A stretch of DNA of 64,000 nt from NCBI GenBank assembly GCA_028698995.1, contig JAQVVM010000007.1, forward strand, positions 38,792 through 102,791, read 5' to 3'. Each line of letters opens with the position of its first letter. Position 1 is the stretch's first letter. The position numbers and the translations under genes were made by a program. The DNA comes from Bacteroidales bacterium (GTDB lineage Bacteria; Bacteroidota; Bacteroidia; Bacteroidales; PXBB01). The notes under the pieces were generated by a model. That model worked only from the letters and a program-made list of their open reading frames with translations, had not been told where the DNA came from and ran no database searches. Below are positions 26,974 to 36,489 of this stretch, piece after piece.

Positions 26974-28752
26974 CTAAAAATCAAATTTTCGTCCGGAAAA
27001 GTTCATTCTTAACCCAATCGAGACGTAAGATGTTCTGAGATTTCTAGTAGAAATTTCACTTGTTTTATATCTGTAGATATATCTGAGATCAGCAAAAATA
27101 TTATGTTTGATCCTATATGTTACCATCAAATCAGCCATTTGAATTTTTTCCAGCACACCCTGACACAGCAAAACAGAATAATCACTTTCCCTGTCTTCGT
27201 AATCAAGAAAAATATTTCCGCCATAATTGGTTCCTGAACTGTCAGCACCATAAACAATACTGAACCACTTAGCAGTAAACCCAACCTTATAAAAAGGTTG
27301 ATACATGATAACTGCCAAAATCTCTTTAAAATTAGCCCCAATAGGATGTGCCAATGGTTGACGGTAATGCGAATAGCTTTGCCCTGATGGCTGACCTGTA
27401 TAGGAGACATCATAGTGTGAATAGGTATATGGTCTCACAACATTATATTCCAACTGACCATCCAGATTATCGATACCAGCAATGTCAATGTATTTAAGAC
27501 CGGCTTGTAAACCAAATTTATTTCGGAATGATGCATAAGTTGCATATTGTCTTTGGTCGCGTAAACCAATCCGAACTAGAAAAGTATCCAAATCCATTTT
27601 AAGGTCGGAGGTATTAAATTCATCAATATAAACCTGTCCATAAAAAGATAAGGCATTCAGAAAATTGTATTTCCAGTCAATACCAAGAGCAACTTTATCA
27701 TTATCACCTAAATGGTGTTCTACAGCTCTGTAAAAAATAATCGGGTTAAGGTAATGAAAATCAAAACCATCTTTCATACCGGAATCTCCTCTTGAGAAAA
27801 CCACATTCTCAAAAAAACCGATGTTTAATCTGTCTGTTAAGTCTATACTTAGGTGGTGTGTTGTGGCATATTTCTTTTTATACATATTGCTTTTGCCAGT
27901 ACGCTCAGGATAATCGAGCAATTCTTTAAAAAGATTCTGGTAATTGATGCGCCATACGTTGGTATTAAGTTTAAGAAAAAGGTAATTATTTGCATAATCA
28001 GAAAGATGGATGGAACGATAACCATTTCCAAGGAAATTCTTATCCTGTCCGAACTGTACATCAATATTTTTTGTAGCGTTAAAGGTTATATAACCTCGTG
28101 CAGAGAAAAAGTCAATACCGTTATTTTTAAAATTTTTATTCCATCCCTCTCCAGGGAGAACACCATCATGTTCTGCTCTTTTCTGATTGATGAACTCAGG
28201 CATTATAGCCTGATTATCAGTAAGAAAGGAATAAAAACCAATTTTGTTATTGATGCTCCCTCTAGCCTCAAAGCCCCTTGTATTGAAGTATTTATTTTCA
28301 TTGCTGCCATCTTCTCTACCCATATCAAAATGAATGACTGGACTTATTTTGAACATAAAATCTTCAGTTTTTACGCTGTACAAATCAGCGGGAAACATAT
28401 AAAATGGTTTTAAAATCACTCTCCGACTTGGAGCTGCAGAATTTTTTGTCCATTCATTATTATCCTTTAACAAATAGTCAATATTAAAGCGATCAACATC
28501 AGTTAAGTTACAAGTAGAAGAATCAGAAATAAGTGATTCAACAAAAGCAGCGACATCCCTTCTTTTGTAGGGTTTTACACTTGTATGTATCTGTTTATTA
28601 TAGTCTGGGTATTTAATATCAAATCGTTCAATATAATGATAGGAATCACTATTGAGTGGTATAAATACAGATTGTGCAAACAACCCATCAGCCATAAGAA
28701 AGATAAAAATCCATACTAAAACCCGCATTGTTGTTAAGATTTTTTTATCCAT
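26974..28752 (-). CDS. Wzi-like outer-membrane capsule-assembly family protein
   Basis: The 592-aa protein has a signal peptide (KKILTTMRVLVWIFIFLMADGLFAQ) and the Bacteroidota Wzi-like pattern: SARGYITFNATKNIDVQFGQDKNFLGNGYRS, FHYLNPIIFYRAVEHHLGDNDKVALGIDWKYN, and a barrel-like series of amphipathic strands up to the aromatic terminus MNFSGRKFDF. Wzi of E. coli is an 18-strand barrel lectin that holds capsule at the surface; the Bacteroidota relatives are assigned by homology only. An internal ATG at 28728 is an alternative start. First gene of an operon with the second radical SAM gene, which ties that enzyme to surface polymer or envelope work by context. Confidence 0.75.
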   Translation of the reverse strand: MDKKILTTMRVLVWIFIFLMADGLFAQSVFIPLNSDSYHYIERFDIKYPDYNKQIHTSVKPYKRRDVAAFVESLISDSSTCNLTDVDRFNIDYLLKDNNEWTKNSAAPSRRVILKPFYMFPADLYSVKTEDFMFKISPVIHFDMGREDGSNENKYFNTRGFEARGSINNKIGFYSFLTDNQAIMPEFINQKRAEHDGVLPGEGWNKNFKNNGIDFFSARGYITFNATKNIDVQFGQDKNFLGNGYRSIHLSDYANNYLFLKLNTNVWRINYQNLFKELLDYPERTGKSNMYKKKYATTHHLSIDLTDRLNIGFFENVVFSRGDSGMKDGFDFHYLNPIIFYRAVEHHLGDNDKVALGIDWKYNFLNALSFYGQVYIDEFNTSDLKMDLDTFLVRIGLRDQRQYATYASFRNKFGLQAGLKYIDIAGIDNLDGQLEYNVVRPYTYSHYDVSYTGQPSGQSYSHYRQPLAHPIGANFKEILAVIMYQPFYKVGFTAKWFSIVYGADSSGTNYGGNIFLDYEDRESDYSVLLCQGVLEKIQMADLMVTYRIKHNIFADLRYIYRYKTSEISTRNLRTSYVSIGLRMNFSGRKFDF

Positions 28753-28786
28753 ACTACAAATGACAGCAATCTGTTAATAAAACATT

Positions 28787-28794
28787 CAAAGTTA
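28787..28794 (-). promoter_or_regulatory. Bacteroidota -7 promoter element for the Wzi-like operon
   Basis: On the minus strand TAACTTTG matches TAnnTTTG, 34 bp upstream of the ATG at 28752. Confidence 0.4.
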
Positions 28795-28956
28795 TAAAAA
28801 AAATTTGAAAATCAAACCATTAAAAATCATTTGAATATGAAAAAGCAATTTACCAATTAATTATTTTTTCAAGGGGTTGTTTCTTAAAAAAGTTAAAATA
28901 ATTAGTAATTATTTTTTTTTGATATAACCCTCCAATAGATTTTATCAAACTTTTAC

Positions 28957-29319
28957 TTAAAAAACCCCCATTGAAAGTGCCACAAGAGCACAATTGTCCT
29001 GAATTTCAATATTACTATTTTCCAATATTTTAATAAATTCGGGATTAAATGTTCCCGGATTAAAAAAAACATTGATAGGTTTCAAATCTAAAATATATTT
29101 ATAATAGGTCTTTTGAATCTCTGGATTAATATATAAGACGACACTGTAAACGTCTTCTATGTGTGGCATTGATTGGATTATATTAATGCTTTCAATTTTT
29201 CCCGACCTCATCCCAATAGCAGTGACATCATAACCGGAGTTTACAAGTTTTCTGACAGCTCTATTTGAATAACGTGATGGGACTGGAGATGCACCAATAA
29301 CAATGACTTTTTTAGACAC
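28957..29319 (-). CDS. CoA-binding domain protein (YccU-like)
   Basis: This 120-aa protein is a single Rossmann-type CoA-binding domain: VIVIGASPVPSRYSNRAVRKLVNSGYDVTAIG at the N-terminus and FFNPGTFNPEFIKILENSNIEIQDNCALVALS at the end, matching the small stand-alone CoA_binding_2 family. The start is a GTG at 29319. It is 42 bp downstream of the phosphatase gene on the same strand. Its biological role is not known. Confidence 0.85.
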   Translation of the reverse strand: MSKKVIVIGASPVPSRYSNRAVRKLVNSGYDVTAIGMRSGKIESINIIQSMPHIEDVYSVVLYINPEIQKTYYKYILDLKPINVFFNPGTFNPEFIKILENSNIEIQDNCALVALSMGVF

Positions 29320-29361
29320 TTAAGTTCCTATAAAATTAAAAATAGATGTTAGGATAATTCA

Positions 29362-30156
29362 TTAAAACCCAATTAAGCTATCACGCCTGATTTTTCCTTT
29401 ATCTTCGTTTGACAAATCTTTATTATTATCAAATACAGCCATTTCCCAGTCGCCATACATAGCATTGGGTAAAACAATATATTTTGTACCAAATTTATGT
29501 TTGAGGTTGTCTGTTTGAGCATTTCTTTCACTTAAATCTGCATTGTCGAATACAGTACAGAAGTCAGCTAGATTGTCGCCAACAAGCATACTAATATGGT
29601 ATTTTTCTTCAATACTTATTCTTCTTGCTTCTTTACTGTTTTCATCTGTTCGCATGAGGAGAAACTCATCTGATGGAAGAGGGAAACCTTCGGAAAGCAT
29701 ATTTTGTTTGGTAGCTTCAAAAAACTCTGCTTTTCGGTTGGATACATAAAAAATAGAATACCCTTTATTTAACGCAGCATTTACAAATTCAACAGCACCC
29801 GGAATAGCTTTAGCAGCAGCTAACTGACACCACTCACTCCATTGTTCAGGATAAGAAATACTGTCTAAAACACATTTTGCTTCATAAGGGCTGTTATCAA
29901 GTAATGTTTCATCAATGTCAAAAACCAAAGCACGTGGCTTTGTTATTGTATCTATCGCCAAATCATTATCAAGCATAATTGATGCTACATTAAATGCCTG
30001 GTAACATAAAGCTTTATATTCAGCAGCTCTTTGTTGAAAAAGAATAGCCATCGTAAGGTGTTCATTGCTGTTTACATCTACTTTATGCTCACATTTGTTT
30101 TTACAACCAATTCCTAAAAAGGACACTAAAACAAAAAAATAAATTAATTTTTTCAT
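29362..30156 (-). CDS. e(P4)-family HAD acid phosphatase / 5'-nucleotidase lipoprotein
   Basis: The 264-aa protein has a lipoprotein signal with lipobox LGIGC (Cys18) and the class C acid phosphatase signature DIDETLLDNSPY, with nucleophile Asp80 and Asp82. YVSNRK and LLVGDNLADF give the later HAD motifs. The family (Haemophilus e(P4)) dephosphorylates nucleotides such as NMN at the outer membrane, allowing uptake of the nucleoside. It follows the dihydroorotate-dehydrogenase-like gene by 43 bp on the same strand. Confidence 0.9.
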   Translation of the reverse strand: MKKLIYFFVLVSFLGIGCKNKCEHKVDVNSNEHLTMAILFQQRAAEYKALCYQAFNVASIMLDNDLAIDTITKPRALVFDIDETLLDNSPYEAKCVLDSISYPEQWSEWCQLAAAKAIPGAVEFVNAALNKGYSIFYVSNRKAEFFEATKQNMLSEGFPLPSDEFLLMRTDENSKEARRISIEEKYHISMLVGDNLADFCTVFDNADLSERNAQTDNLKHKFGTKYIVLPNAMYGDWEMAVFDNNKDLSNEDKGKIRRDSLIGF

Positions 30157-30199
30157 AGGTTTATGTTTCTGAAAATAAATTGATTAAAGTCTTTTAATA

Positions 30200-31213
30200 C
30201 TATAACATTGGATACTTCTTTATGATGTTTTCTGAATCCAATAAGATGTCAACATACTGAGCTCTTTTGTAAACATAAACATCTTTGGTATTCTTTTTAG
30301 AAAGTTTGCCTTTAAAATCGTTAATGGTAATGAAATTATTTTTTTGCATAAACAATTCTAAGTCATTGAGAATGGTTTGAATATAACTTACACCATTAAC
30401 ATAAGCAGTACTAACAACTTGTGTGCAATCTGCTCCTGCCAGTATCATTTTGGCAACATCTTTACCAGAAAATATACCTGTGTTTGCACAAATATCAGCA
30501 TTAATTTCATTATAAAGTAATCCGGCATATCTTAATGGAAGTCTGTTATCAACCACATTACTACTATGAATGGGAGAATAATGTTCAAGAGAATCTGTAT
30601 TTATTTCGGGTTGAAATAATCTGTTGAATAAAACAAAACCATTAACTCCTGTTTTATCCATTTTGGATATGAGATTGAGTGTGTTCGTGTAAAAAGGACT
30701 TAATTTTACGCTTACAGGGATTTTAACTGTCTTTTTAATTTCCTGCAAAATTTCAATTTGTTCATTTTCGATTTGAACACCATCCACATTAAAATGATTT
30801 GGGACTGCAAAGAAGTTAACTTCTAAAGCATCAACACCTGTTTGCTCAATAAGCTTGGCGTATTCTGCCCAAACAGTTTTGTAAGTGGCATTTAAACTTG
30901 CAATTACCGGAATTTTTAATGCTTCTTTAGTTTTTCTAACTTTTTCAAGATATTCATCCGGTCCTGCATGGACAATATTTGGAAAAAGAGATGTCATCTC
31001 AGCATTGCGCTCAGCATATTCATTAAGATTATCTTCGAGTTGAATACTTTCCAAACTTATCTGTTCTTCAAATAGAGATTTAAAGACAACAGCAGCAACA
31101 CCGGCATCTTCAGCTTTTTTAAGTTTATCAATATTGTTGGAAAAGTTACATGAACCAAGAATAACAGGATTTTTAAGTTCAAGTCCAAGATATTTTGTTT
31201 TTAAATTTGTCAT
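30200..31213 (-). CDS. Dihydroorotate dehydrogenase-like flavoprotein
   Basis: The 337-aa protein has the FMN TIM-barrel pattern of the DHOD family (TKYLGLELKNPVILGSCNFS, AAVVFKSLFEEQI, PVIASLNATYKTVWAEYAKLIEQTGVDALEVNFF, PVSVKLSPFYTNTLNL, ANTGIFSGKDVAKMILAGADCTQVVSTAYVNG). The subgroup found beside pyruvate:ferredoxin oxidoreductase lacks a proven substrate and is probably not PyrD itself. It lies just downstream of nifJ beyond a hairpin terminator, so it may be expressed at a lower level from the same transcript. Confidence 0.85.
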   Translation of the reverse strand: MTNLKTKYLGLELKNPVILGSCNFSNNIDKLKKAEDAGVAAVVFKSLFEEQISLESIQLEDNLNEYAERNAEMTSLFPNIVHAGPDEYLEKVRKTKEALKIPVIASLNATYKTVWAEYAKLIEQTGVDALEVNFFAVPNHFNVDGVQIENEQIEILQEIKKTVKIPVSVKLSPFYTNTLNLISKMDKTGVNGFVLFNRLFQPEINTDSLEHYSPIHSSNVVDNRLPLRYAGLLYNEINADICANTGIFSGKDVAKMILAGADCTQVVSTAYVNGVSYIQTILNDLELFMQKNNFITINDFKGKLSKKNTKDVYVYKRAQYVDILLDSENIIKKYPML

Positions 31214-31249
31214 AGTTTCAGAGTTTTAGATTAATATTGAATTATAAAA

Positions 31250-31277
31250 AGGCTGTATCATTCTCATGATACAGCCT
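31250..31277 (-). terminator. Intrinsic terminator between nifJ and the DHOD-like gene
   Basis: Arms AGGCTGTATCA (31250-31260) and TGATACAGCCT (31267-31277) form an 11-bp stem, extendable by one pair. On the minus strand the stem is followed by TTTTTATAAT, a short U tract. As no new promoter is obvious downstream, it may act as a partial attenuator. Confidence 0.75.
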
Positions 31278-31290
31278 GATAAATAATAAG

Positions 31291-34200
31291 TTAATATACC
31301 ATTTCCGACATACGTTTGTAAGTTTCATAACGCCATTTGGCATTTTTCTCTGCGGCAGCAAACAATTCCTGAGATTCTTTTGGAAATGCCATCTTGAGAG
31401 ACAAATACCTTACCTCTGAAGCAAGGAACTTCTGGAATAAATCCCATTTTGGTTCTTTTGAATCGAGTACAAACGGATTTTTACCTTCTGCTTCCAAGAG
31501 CGGGTTGTAACGGTACAGATGCCAGTATCCGGATTCAACGGCAAATTTTGTTTGTTCTTGTGCTTTACTCATTCCTGATCTTAATCCATGATTAATACAG
31601 GGAGAATAGGCAATAACAATTGATGGTCCAGGATAAGCTTCAGCTTCTCTGATGGCTTTGATGTATTGTGACTGACTTGCTCCCATAGCAACCTGAGCTA
31701 CATATACATAACCGTAAGATACAGCCATTAAGCCCAAATCTTTTTTGCGGATTTTTTTGCCGGAAGCAGCAAACTTGGCTACTGCTCCAACAGGTGTAGA
31801 TTTTGATGCCTGTCCACCTGTATTAGAATAAACTTCTGTATCAAGAACAAGAACGTTGATATCTTCACCTGAAGCTAAAACATGATCTAAACCACCATAA
31901 CCAATATCATAAGCCCAGCCATCGCCTCCAAATGCCCATACTGATTTTTTAATCAAATATTGTTTAAGGGACAATATCTTTTTAACAATGGGGTTGTCAA
32001 TATTTTGAATAAGTTTTAAAACATTATTTGAAGCTTCTGTTGTTTTTTCACCATTGTTTTTATTGTCAATCCAAAACTGAAATGCTTCCTTTACTTCTGT
32101 GCTCAAATCACTTTTCAAACCTTCTGTCATGGCTTGTTCAAGTCTCTTTCTCATATGAGAAACCGCCAGGGACATGCCAAGGCCATATTCTGCATTATCT
32201 TCGAATAAAGAATTACCCCAAGCGGGTCCTTTTCCCTCATGGTTTGTGCAATAAGGAGTTGCAGGAGCTGTTCCACCGTAAATTGAAGAACATCCGGTGG
32301 CATTGGCAACAATCATTCTTTCTCCAAACAACTGAGTAACCAATTTAATATAGGGTGTTTCGCCACAACCTGCACAAGCACCTGAAAATTCAAATAGGGG
32401 TTGTGAAAACTGGCTATTTTTTACAGATTGTAATTTTGGTAATAATGTGTCTTTATAAGTGACCTTATGCGCAAAATGATTCCATCTTTCTATTTCAGTA
32501 TGCTGTGTTTCGAGATGTTTCATTTCCAAAGCTTTAGTTGGAGAAGGACAAATATCTACACAATTGCCGCAACCGGTACAATCAAGAACGCTAACCTGCA
32601 TTCTGTATTTCAAGCCTGCAAGCGTCTTACCCTGAGCATTGGCAGTTTTTGTTCCTTCAGGGAGGTCTTTATATTCATTTTCATCAATTAAAAAAGGTCT
32701 TATTGCAGCATGAGGACAAACAAAAGAACATTGATTACATTGAATACAATTCTCGCTATTCCATTCAGGAACCGACACAGCAATACCTCTTTTTTCGTAT
32801 TGGGTTGCACCATTAGGGAAAGTACCATCTTCTCTGCCAACAAATTCACTCACTTTAAGATCATCTCCTTTTTGGGCACCAATTGGAAAAACAATACGTT
32901 TTACAAAATCAGGCACATTCTGATCAAACTCAATTGTTTCGGGAATAAGGTTTTTCCAACTTTCTGGAATTTTCACCTCAACAGGCTCACCACCTTTATC
33001 TACGGCAGCATAATTCATATTTACGATATCCTCCCCTTTGCGACCATAAGTTTTATAAATAGCATCTTTCATCTCTTTAACTGCTAATTCATAAGGAATT
33101 ACCTGTGCAAGTTTGAAGAATGCTGATTGCATAATTGTATTGGTTCTGTTACCCAGGCCAATTCCTTCTGCAATAAGAGTGGCATTGATAATATAAAATT
33201 TAATTTCTTTTTCGGCAAGGTATTTCTTCATACTGTTAGGAAGCTTTTCCATTACCTCATCAATATCCCAGATACTGTTAAGAAGGAAAGTACCACCTCT
33301 TTTAAGACCTTTAAGCATATCATATTTTCCTAAATAAGCAGGTACATGACATGCAACAAAATCAGCTGTGTTTATTAAATAAGGAGAGCGGATAGGGGTG
33401 TCTCCAAAACGCAAATGAGACACAGTAAAGCCGCCAGATTTCTTAGAATCGTAGCTAAAATAGGCCTGTGCATATTTATCAGTTTTTCCACCAATAATTT
33501 TTATTGAATTTTTGTTAGCACCTACAGTACCATCAGCACCTATGCCATAAAATTTAGCTGCATAATTACCCTTGGGTGACACATCAATATCTTCTGAAAT
33601 TGGGAGAGAATGAAAAGTAACATCATCATTGATACCAACTGTGAAAAGGTTTTTCTGGTTTTCATTGTTTAGGTTTTCGTACACAGCCATCATATGGGTG
33701 GGAGTAGTATCTTTAGAGCTTAATCCATAGCGTCCACCAATAATCAAAGGTGCATTTTTATCACCTTTAAATAATTCTACGATGTCGAGATATAGAGGGT
33801 CTCCATTTGCACCAGGTTCTTTTGTTCTATCTAGAACACAGATTTTTTTAACGGATTTAGGAAGAACTTTAAAGAAATATTTTTTTGAAAAAGGCCTGTA
33901 GAGATGAACTGAAATAAGACCAACTTTTTCACCCATCGCATTTTTATAATCTATGGTTTCTTTTAAGGTGTCAGTTATAGAACCCATGGCAATCACAATG
34001 TTTTCTGCTTGGGCATGTCCGTAAAATGTAAATGGATGATATTCCCTACCAGTAATCTTTGTAATTTCATTCATGTACTCTTCAACCAAATCGGGAAGCA
34101 CATCATAAAATTTATTGGCAGCCTCTCTGGTTTGGAAATAAATATCCGGGTTTTGGGCAGTACCTCTTGTAACAGGAGTTTCAGGATTCAGTGCATTTTT

Positions 34201-34818
34201 ACGGAATCTGTCCAAGGCTTTGTAATCTAACAATCTTTCAAGATCCTCCATTTGCATTTCTTCAACCTTTTGCATTTCATGAGATGTTCTGAATCCATCA
34301 AAGAAATGAAGAAAAGGAACACGTGATTTAATGGCTGCAAGGTGAGCAATTCCGGCCAAGTCCATAATTTCCTGAACACTGCCTGTTGCCAACATAGCGA
34401 AACCAGTTTGACGGGTACTCATGACATCACTGTGGTCTCCAAAAATTGATAATGCCTGTGCTGCGAGACTTCGAGCTGACACGTGAAACACTCCCGGTAA
34501 TAATTCTCCTGCAATTTTATACATGTTTGGAATCATGAGTAAAAGCCCTTGCGAAGCAGTGTAAGTAGAGGCTAATGAGCCGGCCTGAAGGATGCCGTGA
34601 ACCGCTCCGGCTGCACCACCTTCAGATTGCATTTCCACAACCTTTACAGTTTCACCAAAAATATTTTTTCTTCCGTGTGCCGACCATTCGTCAACATTTT
34701 CAGCCATGTTTGATGATGGCGTGATTGGGTAAATGGCAGCAATTTCGCTAAACATATATGCAATGTGTGCTGCTGCATGATTACCGTCGCATGTAATAAA
34801 TTTTTTCTTAGTTGTCAT
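31291..34818 (-). CDS. nifJ: Pyruvate:ferredoxin (flavodoxin) oxidoreductase
   Basis: The 1175-aa single-chain enzyme has all domains in order: N-terminal pyruvate-binding half (ITCDGNHAAAHIAYMFSEIAAIYPITPSS), gamma-like domain, two 4Fe-4S motifs (CIQCNQCSFVCPHAAIRPF and CTGCGNCVDICPSPTKALEM), and the C-terminal TPP domain (CAGCGETPYIKL, NATGCSSIYGG, FGGDGWAYDIGYGGLDH). It converts pyruvate and CoA to acetyl-CoA and CO2, reducing ferredoxin, and is oxygen-sensitive. This supports an anaerobic or microaerobic host. The symbol nifJ is historical; no nitrogen-fixation gene is nearby. Confidence 0.97.
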   Translation of the reverse strand: MTTKKKFITCDGNHAAAHIAYMFSEIAAIYPITPSSNMAENVDEWSAHGRKNIFGETVKVVEMQSEGGAAGAVHGILQAGSLASTYTASQGLLLMIPNMYKIAGELLPGVFHVSARSLAAQALSIFGDHSDVMSTRQTGFAMLATGSVQEIMDLAGIAHLAAIKSRVPFLHFFDGFRTSHEMQKVEEMQMEDLERLLDYKALDRFRKNALNPETPVTRGTAQNPDIYFQTREAANKFYDVLPDLVEEYMNEITKITGREYHPFTFYGHAQAENIVIAMGSITDTLKETIDYKNAMGEKVGLISVHLYRPFSKKYFFKVLPKSVKKICVLDRTKEPGANGDPLYLDIVELFKGDKNAPLIIGGRYGLSSKDTTPTHMMAVYENLNNENQKNLFTVGINDDVTFHSLPISEDIDVSPKGNYAAKFYGIGADGTVGANKNSIKIIGGKTDKYAQAYFSYDSKKSGGFTVSHLRFGDTPIRSPYLINTADFVACHVPAYLGKYDMLKGLKRGGTFLLNSIWDIDEVMEKLPNSMKKYLAEKEIKFYIINATLIAEGIGLGNRTNTIMQSAFFKLAQVIPYELAVKEMKDAIYKTYGRKGEDIVNMNYAAVDKGGEPVEVKIPESWKNLIPETIEFDQNVPDFVKRIVFPIGAQKGDDLKVSEFVGREDGTFPNGATQYEKRGIAVSVPEWNSENCIQCNQCSFVCPHAAIRPFLIDENEYKDLPEGTKTANAQGKTLAGLKYRMQVSVLDCTGCGNCVDICPSPTKALEMKHLETQHTEIERWNHFAHKVTYKDTLLPKLQSVKNSQFSQPLFEFSGACAGCGETPYIKLVTQLFGERMIVANATGCSSIYGGTAPATPYCTNHEGKGPAWGNSLFEDNAEYGLGMSLAVSHMRKRLEQAMTEGLKSDLSTEVKEAFQFWIDNKNNGEKTTEASNNVLKLIQNIDNPIVKKILSLKQYLIKKSVWAFGGDGWAYDIGYGGLDHVLASGEDINVLVLDTEVYSNTGGQASKSTPVGAVAKFAASGKKIRKKDLGLMAVSYGYVYVAQVAMGASQSQYIKAIREAEAYPGPSIVIAYSPCINHGLRSGMSKAQEQTKFAVESGYWHLYRYNPLLEAEGKNPFVLDSKEPKWDLFQKFLASEVRYLSLKMAFPKESQELFAAAEKNAKWRYETYKRMSEMVY

Positions 34819-34840
34819 AGTTAATTTTATTTAATTGCTT

Positions 34841-34848
34841 CAAATATA
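34841..34848 (-). promoter_or_regulatory. Bacteroidota -7 promoter element for nifJ
   Basis: On the minus strand TATATTTG matches TAnnTTTG, 22 bp upstream of the nifJ ATG at 34818. Confidence 0.5.
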
Positions 34849-35064
34849 AGCTGTTAGTTTCCAATAATAAGGGCAACGAAATTAAAAATAATATTCTTAA
34901 TAAAAAAGCTTTTAAAGTGATTATTTTTTAATCTTTCTCATTTATTGGATTTTCAAATTAAAAGAAATAATAAATTTTTCACAAAAACATTTCTTTGCAT
35001 AATTTTCAGATAGCAATTTCACAAAAAATTAATCTTATTTCAGTATAATTAGCCCTAAAAAAGT

Positions 35065-35072
35065 TATATTTG
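35065..35072 (+). promoter_or_regulatory. Bacteroidota -7 promoter element for mgtE-mutS2
   Basis: TATATTTG matches TAnnTTTG, 52 bp before the mgtE ATG at 35125. Confidence 0.5.
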
Positions 35073-35124
35073 CGTCAAATTTCACAGACAAACCTTTGAA
35101 GAAACGCTCTAAACTCTAAATGAG

Positions 35125-36489
35125 ATGCAATTTAAATTAACCAACGAATTCTTAGAAACATTAGAGCTTGCAATCAGCAATAAGGACGACAAGTTCATAA
35201 AGGAGCAGTTGAATGAACTTTACCCTCCAGACATAGCAGAAATTGTTGAGGAACTTTCTTTGGATGAAAGCAGGTATTTATGTTCTTTATTAGACAAAGA
35301 AGAAGCAGCAGATGTTCTAATGGAGCTGGAGGACGATGTCAGGGAAGACCTACTTGAACTGTTAAGCTCAAAAGAAATTGCTTCAGATTATGTTGAAAAT
35401 CTTGATTCTGATGATGCTGCTGACCTTATTGGGGAACTTTCAGATGAGAAAAGAGCTGAGGTTATTTCCCATATTGAAGACATTGAACAGGCAAAAGATA
35501 TTGTTGACCTTTTAAAATATGATGAGGATACAGCCGGTGGTTTGATGGCCAAAGAACTTGTCAAGGCAAATGTGAACTGGACAATTTTTACTGCCGTTAG
35601 AGAGATGCGTAAGCAGGTTGAAGAAGATGAGATTGACGAACTTTATACCATTTATGTAGTAGATGATGAAGAAAGACTACTCGGCACATTATCTCTAAAA
35701 AAAATGCTTCTATCTGAATCTAAAACAAAAATTTCGGGTATTTATAATCCTGATATTATATATGTCAGGGCATCTCTTAAAGCAGAACAGGTAGCTAATA
35801 TAATGAACAAATATGACCTTGTTGTACTTCCAGTCGTAGATGAATTGGACAGGCTGATAGGACGTATTACTATTGACGATATTGTGGATGTAATCAAAGA
35901 AGAAGCGGATAAAGATTATCAGATGATGTCCGGTATCAGTACAAATATAGAATCTACAGACAGCTTATTAGAAATTTCCAGAGCACGTTTACCATGGTTA
36001 GTTGTTGCATTATTCGGGGGTATGGTTGGTGCAAGAATTATCGGGGTTTATGAAAATCAAATAAGCATTCATCCGGAAATGGCTTTTTTTATGCCGTTGG
36101 TTGTTGCCATGGCGGGGAATGCCGGAGTTCAGTCTTCAGCGCTTATTGTTCAAGGCCTGGCAAATAACTCTCTGAGCAGGGATAATATTATGTTTCGTTT
36201 ACTAAAAGAACTATCGGTTGGTTTGACAAATGGTCTAATTTGTTCAGCCATTTTATTTGGGTTCAGTTTTTTGTTTAATTATCCCTTATCGCTCTCAATG
36301 ACAGTGAGTGTTGCTTTAATGTCTGTAATAGCTTTTGCATCTGTCTTAGGAGCACTTTTCCCTTTGACACTACACAGATTAAAAATAGATCCGGCTTTAG
36401 CTACCGGTCCATTTATTACAACATCAAATGACATTCTTGGATTCTTTATATATTTTATGATAGGACGTTTGATGTATGGTATTTTCTGA
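35125..36489 (+). CDS. mgtE: Magnesium transporter MgtE
   Basis: The 454-aa protein has the full MgtE layout: N-terminal helical domain with repeats such as DEEADVLMELEDDVREDLLELL (residues ~1-130, acidic), two CBS domains (LVKANVNWTIFTAVREM..., IIYVRASLKAEQVANIMNKYDLVVLPVVDE), and five membrane helices with the pore motif PLVVAMAGNAGVQSSALIVQGL. The CBS and N domains close the pore when cytosolic Mg2+ is high. It overlaps mutS2 by 14 bp. Confidence 0.96.
   Translation: MQFKLTNEFLETLELAISNKDDKFIKEQLNELYPPDIAEIVEELSLDESRYLCSLLDKEEAADVLMELEDDVREDLLELLSSKEIASDYVENLDSDDAADLIGELSDEKRAEVISHIEDIEQAKDIVDLLKYDEDTAGGLMAKELVKANVNWTIFTAVREMRKQVEEDEIDELYTIYVVDDEERLLGTLSLKKMLLSESKTKISGIYNPDIIYVRASLKAEQVANIMNKYDLVVLPVVDELDRLIGRITIDDIVDVIKEEADKDYQMMSGISTNIESTDSLLEISRARLPWLVVALFGGMVGARIIGVYENQISIHPEMAFFMPLVVAMAGNAGVQSSALIVQGLANNSLSRDNIMFRLLKELSVGLTNGLICSAILFGFSFLFNYPLSLSMTVSVALMSVIAFASVLGALFPLTLHRLKIDPALATGPFITTSNDILGFFIYFMIGRLMYGIF

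Larger units (their letters stand above)
34819..35124. other. Divergent intergenic region, nifJ / mgtE
   Basis: The 306 bp hold one near-consensus TAnnTTTG element in each direction (34841-34848 minus, 35065-35072 plus). Nothing resembling an M-box magnesium riboswitch or other structured leader is recognisable. Confidence 0.5.

Noticed and set aside
31291..34818. Nitrogen fixation, suggested by the name nifJ.
   Set aside because: The gene is the general pyruvate:ferredoxin oxidoreductase; no nif structural or regulatory gene is near.
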